The notes below the pieces were generated by a model. The model had not been told where the DNA came from, searched no databases, and saw nothing but the letters and a program-made list of their open reading frames with translations. This document shows, one piece after another, positions 41,991 through 48,779 of a DNA stretch of 48,779 bases. The position numbers and the translations under genes are program-made. The first letter of the stretch is position 1. Each line of letters begins with the position of its first letter. Origin of the DNA: Planctomycetota bacterium (GTDB lineage Bacteria > Planctomycetota > GCA-002687715); the NCBI GenBank assembly GCA_002687715.1, contig NZBC01000279.1, positions 1-48,779 on the forward strand. Reading direction: 5' to 3'.

Positions 41991-43081
41991 TCGACGATCC
42001 GGTGCCGGTGACGTTCCGTACTGACCAGGACGTCCGTGACTACCTCGAACGCTTCACGCTCGGCGCCGAGGAGCGCACCTACATGGAGTGGATGCTCCCG
42101 CGCTACCTCCGCGCGCTCGCGTTTGTCGACGAGTGTCTGAAAGCGCGGGCCGCGAAGCTGCCGGCGGGGACGGAGACGACCATCGCTGACGTCGCGCCGC
42201 ACTTCCTCTCCGAGCTGATGGCCGCGGCGTTCAGGTCACCCGTCAACACGATCGGCATCGACTACCGGCTGGATCCGCCACACCCACGCCTCGATGACCA
42301 CCTCACCATCGACCTCAACACACTGCACGCGAAGGACGGCTGGCGCGGCTTCTGGCGCCACGACGTCGTGTTCATGGGGGAGATCATCGAGCACCTCTGG
42401 GCCTCGCCGCGCATGGTCCTCGGCGGAATCGCCCGCTGGATCAAACCTGGTGGCTACCTCGTCCTGCAGACCCCCAACGCCGCCGCCCTCGAACGCCGGC
42501 TCATGCTCCTCTTCGGGAAGAACCCCTACGAGATGCTCCGCGAGGGCACCAACCCCGGCCACATCCGCGAGTACACCGCCGACGAGCTCATCCCGCTCGC
42601 CCTCGACCACGGCCTCGACGTCGTCAAGATCCACTACGAGAACTACTTCCGTATCCCCTCTCGCGGCCCGGTCAAGCGCGCCCTCTACGGCGCCGTCACC
42701 GCGCTCCGCGGCACGCTCCGCGACGGCATGACGCTGGTGTTCAAGAAACGTCCCGGCGACGATCCCCCTCTCGAGAGCCACGTCATCCACGGTCAGCTCG
42801 ACCACGTGGCGCTCGAAGACGGTCATGTGGTTGCGAAGGGGTGGGCTACGGACGCCGCGCGCCGCGCGCCGGCGCAGTCGGTCGAGGTCCTCTGTGGCGA
42901 CGACGTGCTCCTGACCATCGAGCCGACGATCGACCGCCCCGATGTGGCGGCTGACCTTGGCCCGACCTACGCCTGCTGCGGCTTCGAAGCCCGGGTGGCC
43001 ATCGATGGCATCGACCCCCAGGAGTTGCGCGTCCGGGTCACGGACGGGTACGGAGATGCTCGAGACCTCGGCTCGGGCTGA
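41987..43081 (+). CDS. SAM-dependent methyltransferase with C-terminal beta domain
   Basis: Residues 60-245 of this 364-residue protein form a class I methyltransferase fold. TIADVAPHFLSELMA and TIGIDYRLDP stand where the nucleotide-binding strands are expected, DVVFMGEIIEHLWASPRMVLGGIARWIKPGGYLVLQTPN is the diagnostic middle, and FRIP plus the final strand complete it. The canonical GxGxG loop is degenerate. Residues 265-364 are a separate beta-sandwich-like domain (HGQLDHVALEDGHVVAKGWATD, then RPDVAADLG and CGFEARVAI) seen appended to some glycosyltransferases and methyltransferases of envelope glycans. The GTG start overlaps the ubiX stop. Confidence 0.82.
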   Translation: MIDDPVPVTFRTDQDVRDYLERFTLGAEERTYMEWMLPRYLRALAFVDECLKARAAKLPAGTETTIADVAPHFLSELMAAAFRSPVNTIGIDYRLDPPHPRLDDHLTIDLNTLHAKDGWRGFWRHDVVFMGEIIEHLWASPRMVLGGIARWIKPGGYLVLQTPNAAALERRLMLLFGKNPYEMLREGTNPGHIREYTADELIPLALDHGLDVVKIHYENYFRIPSRGPVKRALYGAVTALRGTLRDGMTLVFKKRPGDDPPLESHVIHGQLDHVALEDGHVVAKGWATDAARRAPAQSVEVLCGDDVLLTIEPTIDRPDVAADLGPTYACCGFEARVAIDGIDPQELRVRVTDGYGDARDLGSG

Positions 43082-43090
43082 ACGCCGTCT

Positions 43091-43126
43091 TCCTGGGAGC
43101 GCAGACTTCCAAGGTCAGCGCTCCCG
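43091..43126. repeat. Family A repeat at a convergent junction (terminator-like)
   Basis: GGGAGCGC at 43095-43102 pairs perfectly with GCGCTCCC at 43118-43125 around AGACTTCCAAGGTCA. It is the family A sequence with an altered core, placed in the 59 bases between two convergent stops, and is a candidate bidirectional terminator. Confidence 0.75.
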
Positions 43127-43140
43127 TCCACCGGGCGGCG

Positions 43141-44757
43141 CTACTGCACCAACATCACCGGCACCGCGTTGCTTGCCGACGTGATCGCCAGCGTCGCCGT
43201 GTCCCACGTTCCGAATGCGAAGTCGAGCTCGAGGCCCGTGAGAATCGGCGGCGAGTTCGTGGGGAGGGTGAAGCCGGCGGTGGAGCGTCCCACGACATCG
43301 ATGGTGCCGAGCGTGCCGGGGAGAAGAGGGCCGTTGGCGTCGGAGAAGGAGAAGAGGAGGGTCTCGTCGGGGTTGAGGGGGAGGGTGAAGGAGCCGATCG
43401 GAGTGCCGGGCGAGGTGCCGGAAGCGGAGGCGAGCAGGAGGTGGCCGTCGCTGGCGCGGGGAGTGCCGGCGACGAGATCGAAGTCAACGGTGCCGCCGGC
43501 GGAGAGAGAAAGTGTGGTGGCGCTCGCCCAGAGAGTGCGGTCGACGTAGCGGACGTGGAAGATCGAAGGGCCCTGGTGGACGTATTCCCAGACCCGCTGG
43601 CCCGCGGACGTGATTTCGAAGAGCCAGCGCTGGGCACCGCTGCAGACGAGCGTGTTGCCGTTGGGGAGGCGCTCGGCGTTGGAGACGTTTTGAGAGTAGA
43701 AGCCGGGTTCAGAGTGAGACCACGTCGGGCCGCCCGGGCCGTAGACGCCGTTGACGGGCGGGAGGAACGCGCCCGAGGGATCCATCGGAGGAGTGAGTTC
43801 CCATACGGCTGAGCCCAGCGCGCCGTTGCCGTTGTTGAACAGGATGATGTTGCCCGCACCGGGGTGGCCCTCGCGGATGAAGTTGGCGCCGTGCTGTCCG
43901 AGGAGGAGCTGGTTGACGGTGGTGCCGTTGTCGTGCGCGGCGGGGTTTCCCCAGCGATAGAGGAGGTCGCCGCCGCGGCCCCAGGCGCCGCCGGAGTGGC
44001 TCGCGGCCTCCGCCGTGGTGGTGCTGTGATCGATGATCCAGATCTCGTTGTTGCTGCGCGTGCTCAGGATGATGCGATCGTGGATCGGGTCGTGGTCAAT
44101 CGCGTTCATGTGCAGCCAGTCGCCGCTGGAAGGTACGCTCGGCGGGTAGTTGATGTTCACGAGTTCGGGGCTGTTCGCGACGACGCCGAAACCAGGCAGG
44201 CTCGGGTCCAGGTCCTGCACCAGGTGATCCCAGACGTGCCATTCCCAGACGATCGTGCCGGAGGTCGGCCCGGTTGGCTGCACCTCGATGACGTGCTCGG
44301 GCCTGAACACCGCGGGCACCGCCGCCGGGTTTCGGCCGACCGCGAGGGTCTCCGTCGGCGTCTTGTCCTCCCACGCGATCATGAGCACGTTGCCGTTCGG
44401 CAGGACCGCGATGTCGTGGTGGCTCAGGACGCCAGGACCGTCGTAGCGCCAGTCCCACTCCAGGGTGCCGTTGAACGCGATGCGCTGGATACCCCCGCCT
44501 GACCCGCCGATCCCGGGACCGATGGTGCGGATGGCCCGCAGCAGCGAGCCATCCGCGAGCAGTCTGATGCCGAGGCCTGGCGAGAACGACGTGCTCCACT
44601 GATGGACCACCGCGTTGTTGACATCGAGCAGCGAGACGCTGGTGTTGCTCAACGCCCCGAACAACCGGAAGCCAGGTGCCGGCGCCTGGGCGTCCGCGGA
44701 CGAAGGGAGCGCGGCGACGACGATCAACGAGACGGCGACGAGATGCAAACGCAACAT
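43141..44757 (-). CDS. Secreted arylsulfotransferase (ASST)-like protein
   Basis: The 538-residue protein has a signal peptide ending near residue 23. The beta-propeller blades show HHDIAVLPNGNVLMIAWED, DWLHMNAIDHDPIHDRIILSTRSNNEIWIID, GHPGAGNIILFNNGNG and RLPNGNTLVCSGAQRWLFEI, the pattern of the arylsulfotransferase family, in which His residues of such blades carry the sulfate. The last 120 residues form a beta domain typical of secreted Planctomycetota proteins (GSFTLPLNPDETLLFSF, GTIDVVGRSTAGFTLP). AGGA lies eight bases before the ATG at 44757. A sulfotransferase activity is inferred, not certain. Confidence 0.85.
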   Translation of the reverse strand: MLRLHLVAVSLIVVAALPSSADAQAPAPGFRLFGALSNTSVSLLDVNNAVVHQWSTSFSPGLGIRLLADGSLLRAIRTIGPGIGGSGGGIQRIAFNGTLEWDWRYDGPGVLSHHDIAVLPNGNVLMIAWEDKTPTETLAVGRNPAAVPAVFRPEHVIEVQPTGPTSGTIVWEWHVWDHLVQDLDPSLPGFGVVANSPELVNINYPPSVPSSGDWLHMNAIDHDPIHDRIILSTRSNNEIWIIDHSTTTAEAASHSGGAWGRGGDLLYRWGNPAAHDNGTTVNQLLLGQHGANFIREGHPGAGNIILFNNGNGALGSAVWELTPPMDPSGAFLPPVNGVYGPGGPTWSHSEPGFYSQNVSNAERLPNGNTLVCSGAQRWLFEITSAGQRVWEYVHQGPSIFHVRYVDRTLWASATTLSLSAGGTVDFDLVAGTPRASDGHLLLASASGTSPGTPIGSFTLPLNPDETLLFSFSDANGPLLPGTLGTIDVVGRSTAGFTLPTNSPPILTGLELDFAFGTWDTATLAITSASNAVPVMLVQ

Positions 44758-44851
44758 CGTTGGGTCCTGACTGGGGGGCCGAAGGGCGGGGGACTCGAAG
44801 GTCAACGCCGCGGGACGACCGGTCTTTCCGCCTTCTGGGCGACTTCGCCGA

Positions 44852-47074
44852 TCAAGGTGCCACGACGTGGAACCGCGCCCATGCCGTTCGCGCCCGGATG
44901 GCGTCTCCTCCAGGGTAGAGGATCGCGGCTCGCCAGCGCACGCTCAACTTCTCGACGCCGTACGGTTCGAGGTAGGCGTTCCAGATCTCTTCGAGATTGT
45001 CGAACGCCGTGCGGACCCGGAACGACGACGCGCTCCAATCCTCCTTGCGGGGGGTGTAGGACGCCACGCCGTCCGGCCCACGAACGAGAGCGTTCGCCGG
45101 GATCTCATAGTCGAGGCTGAACGAGATCTGCGCGAGCTCGAACCAGAACCGGAGCTTCAGTCGGCAGCCGACAGGTAGGTCTCGGAACCGGCACGTCGGC
45201 ACCGAATCCGCAGGGACATCGACGCCTGCCGGGGTAAGGAGCGTTGCGAGCGTGGGTACCTGGCGCAGGATCCCGGGCGGATCGTCTGCACCGTGGAGCA
45301 GCGCAGGGCCGCGCGCCAGAATGTCCTGGATGACGTCGCCGAACAGCCATTGCGGCTCCTCGTCGAGCAGGACCGTGACGATGCGGTCCTGCGGACCGAG
45401 CGCAATCCGGTAGCCGACGAACCCCGACGTCGTCCGGCACAGAACCTCCACCTCTGCTCCCCGAGTCGGGTCGGCGCGAAACTGCAGCCCGGTGATCGCA
45501 CGGGGCGGCGCGCTGGCCGTCGGTACCCAGCGGAGCATTCCGGGCTCTGGGGGCTTCATTCCCTGGAGCTGGATCGGCCCGGGGAGGGCGGGGAGGAGCG
45601 GACCCCGCGGGGCCCACTCTCCGTCGTGCCACGCCACGACCCGGAGTGGACGGGGTTCGGTCGCGAGCCACCGGGATTCGAGGAGCTGGGCCAGGTCGTG
45701 CGCCTGGCGGACGCGGAGCGACTGGCTCACGAATGGCGCCGCCGCGGTGGCCGCCAGGTGATGCCCGATCAGGGGCACGCCCGCCCATTGCGAGTGGTCG
45801 TCGGTGGCGAGGACCGTCACGTCAGGACCAGCTCTGATGCCCACGGCCTCGAGGCCCCGGACCCGGGCGCGGATGCGTTCGGCAGCGTCGAGCTCGATGC
45901 GCGCGTTCTGGACGAAGGTGTCCGCCGACACCAAGAGCAGCAACGCGGCCGCGACGACGTTGACCACGCGGAGACGAATCGCGGCAAAGCACGTTGCGAC
46001 GCCAAACGCCAGAACGGGCAGCAACGGGTACAAGACGCGGCTCTCCCGGTTGTCGACGTTGGGCTCGTTGAGGGTGAACGAGAACGCCGCCGGCGCCGAC
46101 ATGATGGCCAGGACGACGACGAGCCACCCGACGCGGCGGCGGATCTCCGGCGCACCCTGCCCCAGCGCGACGGCGCCCAGCAGACACCACGGCAGAACCG
46201 CGACCGTGCCGGCGAGCGCACCATCCGGAACGAGTGGATCGATGGCCGCATCCGGGCTGCGATTCCACGGACCGATGACCTGGCTCGCGAAGTCAGGCAG
46301 ATAGTCGAGGATACGGCCGATCGATGCCGGGCTCGCCTTCAGGCTGCCGGAGTAGCCCAAGGTCCAGGTGCCGAGGAACCGCGCGCGCACGAGCCAGCCG
46401 AACGCGAGTGGCGCGACGACGCCGACGACGGCGATCGCTGACCTTCGACCGCCCCAGCGCCGGTACGGGACGCCCCCGAGCACGACGAAGACGAACATCA
46501 GCGCCTCCGTGTGCGACCAGAAGGCAAGCGTCGTCAGGGCTCCGGCGGCGAAGAAAGCGGGGGCTCGGTCCTCGCGACGCCCCCGGAGCACGTTCAGGAA
46601 GGCCAGCATCGCGAAGATGACGAACAGCACATGCGCGTTGGCGGACCACCAGGTCACTGCCTGGGCTCCGCACGCCGCCAGGACGAACCACGCCGACGCG
46701 GCGAGCGCCGGACCCAGTGGCGTGAAGCGGCGCAGCAGGAGGAACAGCAGCGCCGCCGCGATTCCGTGGAGTACGGCTCCGGTCAGGTGGAAGGTGACCG
46801 GATGAAGCGGCTCTCCCCCGAGAGCCGAGAGCACCGCAGCGACGATCCACAGCGTGGGCTGGAAGTTGTGATGCTCCGAGGTATCCAGTGCAGGTTCGCC
46901 ACCACCGACGAGACGTCCTGGGTCGGCCAGGAGCTCGGCGAACCCGCCGGCCAGCTCCTGCGCGCGAGGAACGATCCACCAATCGTCGATCTGGAAATGG
47001 AGACCCTTCACCCACAGCCACGCCATGAACGTGACCACGACGATCTGCACGGCGATGAACCGGTCACGCGTCAT
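44852..47074 (-). CDS. Large GT-C-like membrane protein of unknown function
   Basis: The 740-residue protein has about ten to eleven membrane helices in residues 1-400 and a soluble C-terminal domain of about 340 residues. The first loop contains QIDDWW (Asp30, Asp31), and EHHNFQPTLW follows around residue 67. An acidic pair after the first helix is the GT-C glycosyltransferase pattern. The C-terminal part shows mixed beta structure with FWFELAQISFSLDYEIP and WNAYLEPYGVEKLSVRWRAAILYPGGDA; no family is recognised. The ATG overlaps the ribonuclease Z gene by 11 bases, so translation may be coupled. A role in envelope polysaccharide or protein glycosylation is plausible. Confidence 0.75.
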   Translation of the reverse strand: MTRDRFIAVQIVVVTFMAWLWVKGLHFQIDDWWIVPRAQELAGGFAELLADPGRLVGGGEPALDTSEHHNFQPTLWIVAAVLSALGGEPLHPVTFHLTGAVLHGIAAALLFLLLRRFTPLGPALAASAWFVLAACGAQAVTWWSANAHVLFVIFAMLAFLNVLRGRREDRAPAFFAAGALTTLAFWSHTEALMFVFVVLGGVPYRRWGGRRSAIAVVGVVAPLAFGWLVRARFLGTWTLGYSGSLKASPASIGRILDYLPDFASQVIGPWNRSPDAAIDPLVPDGALAGTVAVLPWCLLGAVALGQGAPEIRRRVGWLVVVLAIMSAPAAFSFTLNEPNVDNRESRVLYPLLPVLAFGVATCFAAIRLRVVNVVAAALLLLVSADTFVQNARIELDAAERIRARVRGLEAVGIRAGPDVTVLATDDHSQWAGVPLIGHHLAATAAAPFVSQSLRVRQAHDLAQLLESRWLATEPRPLRVVAWHDGEWAPRGPLLPALPGPIQLQGMKPPEPGMLRWVPTASAPPRAITGLQFRADPTRGAEVEVLCRTTSGFVGYRIALGPQDRIVTVLLDEEPQWLFGDVIQDILARGPALLHGADDPPGILRQVPTLATLLTPAGVDVPADSVPTCRFRDLPVGCRLKLRFWFELAQISFSLDYEIPANALVRGPDGVASYTPRKEDWSASSFRVRTAFDNLEEIWNAYLEPYGVEKLSVRWRAAILYPGGDAIRARTAWARFHVVAP

Positions 47075-48014
47075 CGCGGTCGTGCACCTCGACGCGAAGC
47101 AGGTCCTTCGCCAGGATCAGGTCTGGGAACACCTCTCGACCTTCGGTCTTGAGGTCGCGAAGGAGCGGTCCGTCGTAGCGGGTCGAGAAGTGGGTCGCGA
47201 CGAACTTTCGAACCTCAGCGTCCTTCGCGATGGTCGCGGCCTGACGGATCGTCGAGTGCTTGCGGTCGATGGCCATCTCGAGGAACTCGTCGCCGTACGT
47301 CGCTTCGTGGATCAGCAGGTCGGCGTTCTGGGCCAGCTTCCTCGCGGTGTCGGTGAACGCGGTGTCGGTGCAGTACGACACGATCCGGCCCGGCCTCGCC
47401 TCGCCGACGAGCTCCTCGGGCGTGACCGTGCGTCCGTTCTCGAGGGTGATCGCTTCCCCGCGTTGCAGGATCCCGCGCTCCGGTCCGAACGGGACGCCCA
47501 GCTCGTCGGCCTTGGTGCCATCGAACCGTCCGGGCAGCTCATGCTCCTCGAAGCGATAGCCCATCGAGGGGATCGTGTGGTCCAGCGGGAGCGACGTGAC
47601 CGTCCACTCCTTGGACTCACAGATCACCCCCTCGTAGCCGGGCGCGAACTCGTGGATGTCGATCTTGAACCCGAGCCGGGTACGCCGCGGGAAGTTCACC
47701 AGGAACTCGATGAACCGCCGCACTCCACGGGGTCCCCACACGTGCAGCGGGTACTCGCGCTGCGCGAGGTTCAGGCTCGAGATGAGGCCACCGAGCCCGA
47801 AGATGTGATCTCCGTGTAGGTGCGTGATGAAGATGTGGTGGAACTTCCGTCGCGGCACCTCGGCGGCGAGCATCCGGAACTGGGTCCCCTCGCCGCAGTC
47901 GAAGAGCACGGTTTCGCCCTCGCGGATGAGGACGGTCCCCGAGAGTCCGCGCCGCACCGTAGGCGCGGCGCTGCTCGTTCCCAGGATGACGACCTCGATC
48001 GGCGGACGCGCCAT
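47064..48014 (-). CDS. rnz: Ribonuclease Z (tRNA 3' endonuclease)
   Basis: The 316-residue metallo-beta-lactamase-fold enzyme trims tRNA 3' ends. THLHGDH at 64-70 is the zinc motif, LGTSSAAPT at 11-19 is the N-terminal loop, CGEGTQFRM at 40-48 and EATYGDEF (about 236-243) are typical, and ATHFSTRY near 275 contains the conserved His of the third metal motif. Length fits the short bacterial form. It is followed, with an 11-base overlap, by the GT-C-like gene. Confidence 0.95.
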   Translation of the reverse strand: MARPPIEVVILGTSSAAPTVRRGLSGTVLIREGETVLFDCGEGTQFRMLAAEVPRRKFHHIFITHLHGDHIFGLGGLISSLNLAQREYPLHVWGPRGVRRFIEFLVNFPRRTRLGFKIDIHEFAPGYEGVICESKEWTVTSLPLDHTIPSMGYRFEEHELPGRFDGTKADELGVPFGPERGILQRGEAITLENGRTVTPEELVGEARPGRIVSYCTDTAFTDTARKLAQNADLLIHEATYGDEFLEMAIDRKHSTIRQAATIAKDAEVRKFVATHFSTRYDGPLLRDLKTEGREVFPDLILAKDLLRVEVHDRDDA

Positions 48015-48076
48015 GGGCTCATCATAGGTGGGCCGACGGCGTCCAGAAGGGGGCGCTCACGCCTACCCCCTCTCGA

Positions 48077-48511
48077 TCAGAGATCGAGGGTGACGAAGAC
48101 GACGGAGGACTGGCTGACGAACCCAGCGTTCCACTGGATGCTCACCACGTCGACCGGGACCATCGCGCCGAGCGGCGTGGAGGTGAGGTTCCAGGTGTAG
48201 TTGCCGCTTCCGTCCGCGAGAACGTGGATGGGTGGGAGAGGCAAGGGGCTGAGGATCTGGCTCAGCAGGCCCTCGGACCCGGCAAGGCCGAGGCCGAAGA
48301 TCGGACCGCCTCCGGTCGGGGAGTGGGGAGTGGCCTGGACGAGGTTGTAGAGTTCCGCGTTCGGCTGAACGCCCGTCACGTCGAGGCGGATCGTCCCCGG
48401 TCCCCCAGGTTGGGTGACGGCGAGCGTGTGTTGCCCGGTCACCGGGACGCTGAGCGCCAGAAGGGCCACCAACAGAGCGGTATTGGGGAGGGCGATCTTG
48501 GGGATGCGCAT
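48077..48511 (-). CDS. Small secreted protein of unknown function
   Basis: The 144-residue preprotein has a signal peptide (about 1-26). The mature part is one beta-rich domain rich in Gly, Pro and Leu, with AELYNLVQATPHSPTGGGPIFGLGLAGSEGLLSQIL, then LPPIHVLADGSGNYTWNLTSTPLGAMVP and VSIQWNAGFVSQSSVVFVTL. Similar secreted C-terminal domains occur in planctomycetes, some in larger proteins; here it stands alone. The frame is open to 48739, but that extension is low-complexity and crosses a family A repeat, so the ATG at 48511 is preferred. There is no obvious ribosome binding site. Confidence 0.7.
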   Translation of the reverse strand: MRIPKIALPNTALLVALLALSVPVTGQHTLAVTQPGGPGTIRLDVTGVQPNAELYNLVQATPHSPTGGGPIFGLGLAGSEGLLSQILSPLPLPPIHVLADGSGNYTWNLTSTPLGAMVPVDVVSIQWNAGFVSQSSVVFVTLDL

Positions 48512-48600
48512 GGGGGGAGGGGTTCGGGCGTGGAGGAACCCAACCAGGATACCCTCGGGCGGAGCGGGCGGCCAAGGCGACTTGCGTCTGGACGACCGAG

Positions 48601-48705
48601 TCCTGGGGAGCCCGGACCTCCAGAGTGAGGCAATCTGCTCTGACGGGAGCGCGTGTGAAGCAATCTGCTCCGGATGGGAGCGCGGACCTCCAGGTCCTCT
48701 CGGTG
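48601..48705. repeat. Family A repeat, two tandem units
   Basis: Two direct units of TGA(A)GCAATCTGCTC followed by GGGAGCGC lie at about 48626-48652 and 48655-48682. A GCGGACCTCCAGGTCC core follows at 48681-48696, and GGGGAGCCCGGACCTCCAG precedes them at 48605-48623. The 43 bases from GTGTGAAG to CAGGTCC match 1206-1249 almost exactly. The element fills the leader of the small secreted-protein gene. Confidence 0.85.
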
Positions 48706-48728
48706 GATCAGCCGGGTCTCCCGCGAAG

Positions 48729-48779
48729 GATAATCCCACCCTCGAAGAGACGCTGAAACGGTACAGGAGAGGCTGTGAA
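48729..48779 (+). promoter_or_regulatory. Promoter and ribosome binding site of a gene beginning at the window edge
   Basis: GATAAT at 48729-48734 is a good -10 hexamer. AGGAGAGG at 48765-48772 is a strong ribosome binding site, with a GTG at 48775-48777 at ideal spacing. The window ends two bases later, so nothing can be said of the product. Confidence 0.35.

Overview
The window is a high-GC bacterial chromosome segment with about 45 tightly packed protein genes. I see no rRNA, tRNA, CRISPR array, insertion sequence or phage gene. The gene content fits a Planctomycetota-type organism: a CRTAC1/ASPIC protein coupled to a TPR multiheme cytochrome, a DUF1570 peptidase, a GldA-GldF-GldG-DUF4340 set, matrixin and arylsulfotransferase-like exoproteins, and many secreted proteins and lipoproteins of unknown function. 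This placement is by gene content only, and the class or order is uncertain.

Left part (1-11.5 kb): the C-terminal part of a CehA/McbA-like metallohydrolase faces a four-gene minus-strand operon (single-pass protein, GT-C-like membrane protein, membrane/multiheme cytochrome/TPR fusion, CRTAC1-like FG-GAP protein). Next come a matrixin metalloprotease with a coupled secreted partner, and a TauE/SafE permease flanked on both sides by the same palindromic repeat. Middle (11.5-22.7 kb, all minus): homodimeric pyruvate dehydrogenase E1 (aceE), topoisomerase III with a histone-H1-like tail, an unexplained 464-base spacer rich in hairpins, then DUF4340, GldG-like, GldF-like and GldA-like genes forming one ABC system.

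22.7-31.3 kb: an ECF sigma factor, a zinc-finger anti-sigma factor and an unusual secretin-like protein form an overlapping operon behind a recognisable ECF-type promoter. Next is a tandem duplication of a small His-rich secreted protein, each copy with its own terminator and a sigma-54-like promoter. Then arginase, a secreted protein of unknown function, a DUF1570 peptidase and a Tat-exported glycosylasparaginase-type hydrolase follow.

31.3-43.1 kb: a Nudix domain fused in frame to adenine phosphoribosyltransferase stands divergent to pyrK. After pyrK and a lipoprotein comes a long plus-strand acyl-CoA cluster: thiolase, lipoprotein, 3-hydroxybutyryl-CoA dehydrogenase, acyl-CoA dehydrogenase, MeaB GTPase, a free-standing B12-binding subunit, a second very divergent acyl-CoA dehydrogenase, UbiX and a methyltransferase. 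Almost every junction is a 1-4 base stop/start overlap. The cluster looks like short-chain acyl-CoA oxidation linked to a B12-dependent CoA mutase whose large subunit is not in the window.

43.1-48.8 kb (minus): an arylsulfotransferase-like exoprotein, a large GT-C-like membrane protein overlapping ribonuclease Z, and a small secreted protein. A promoter and ribosome binding site at the very right edge suggest a plus-strand gene beginning as the window ends.

Two families of intergenic palindromic repeats run through the window. Family A has a GCGGACCT core and lies mainly at convergent gene ends and in leaders. Family B has an AGGAGAACCCAGGAGC core and lies around the TauE gene, with a fragment near 17.43 kb.
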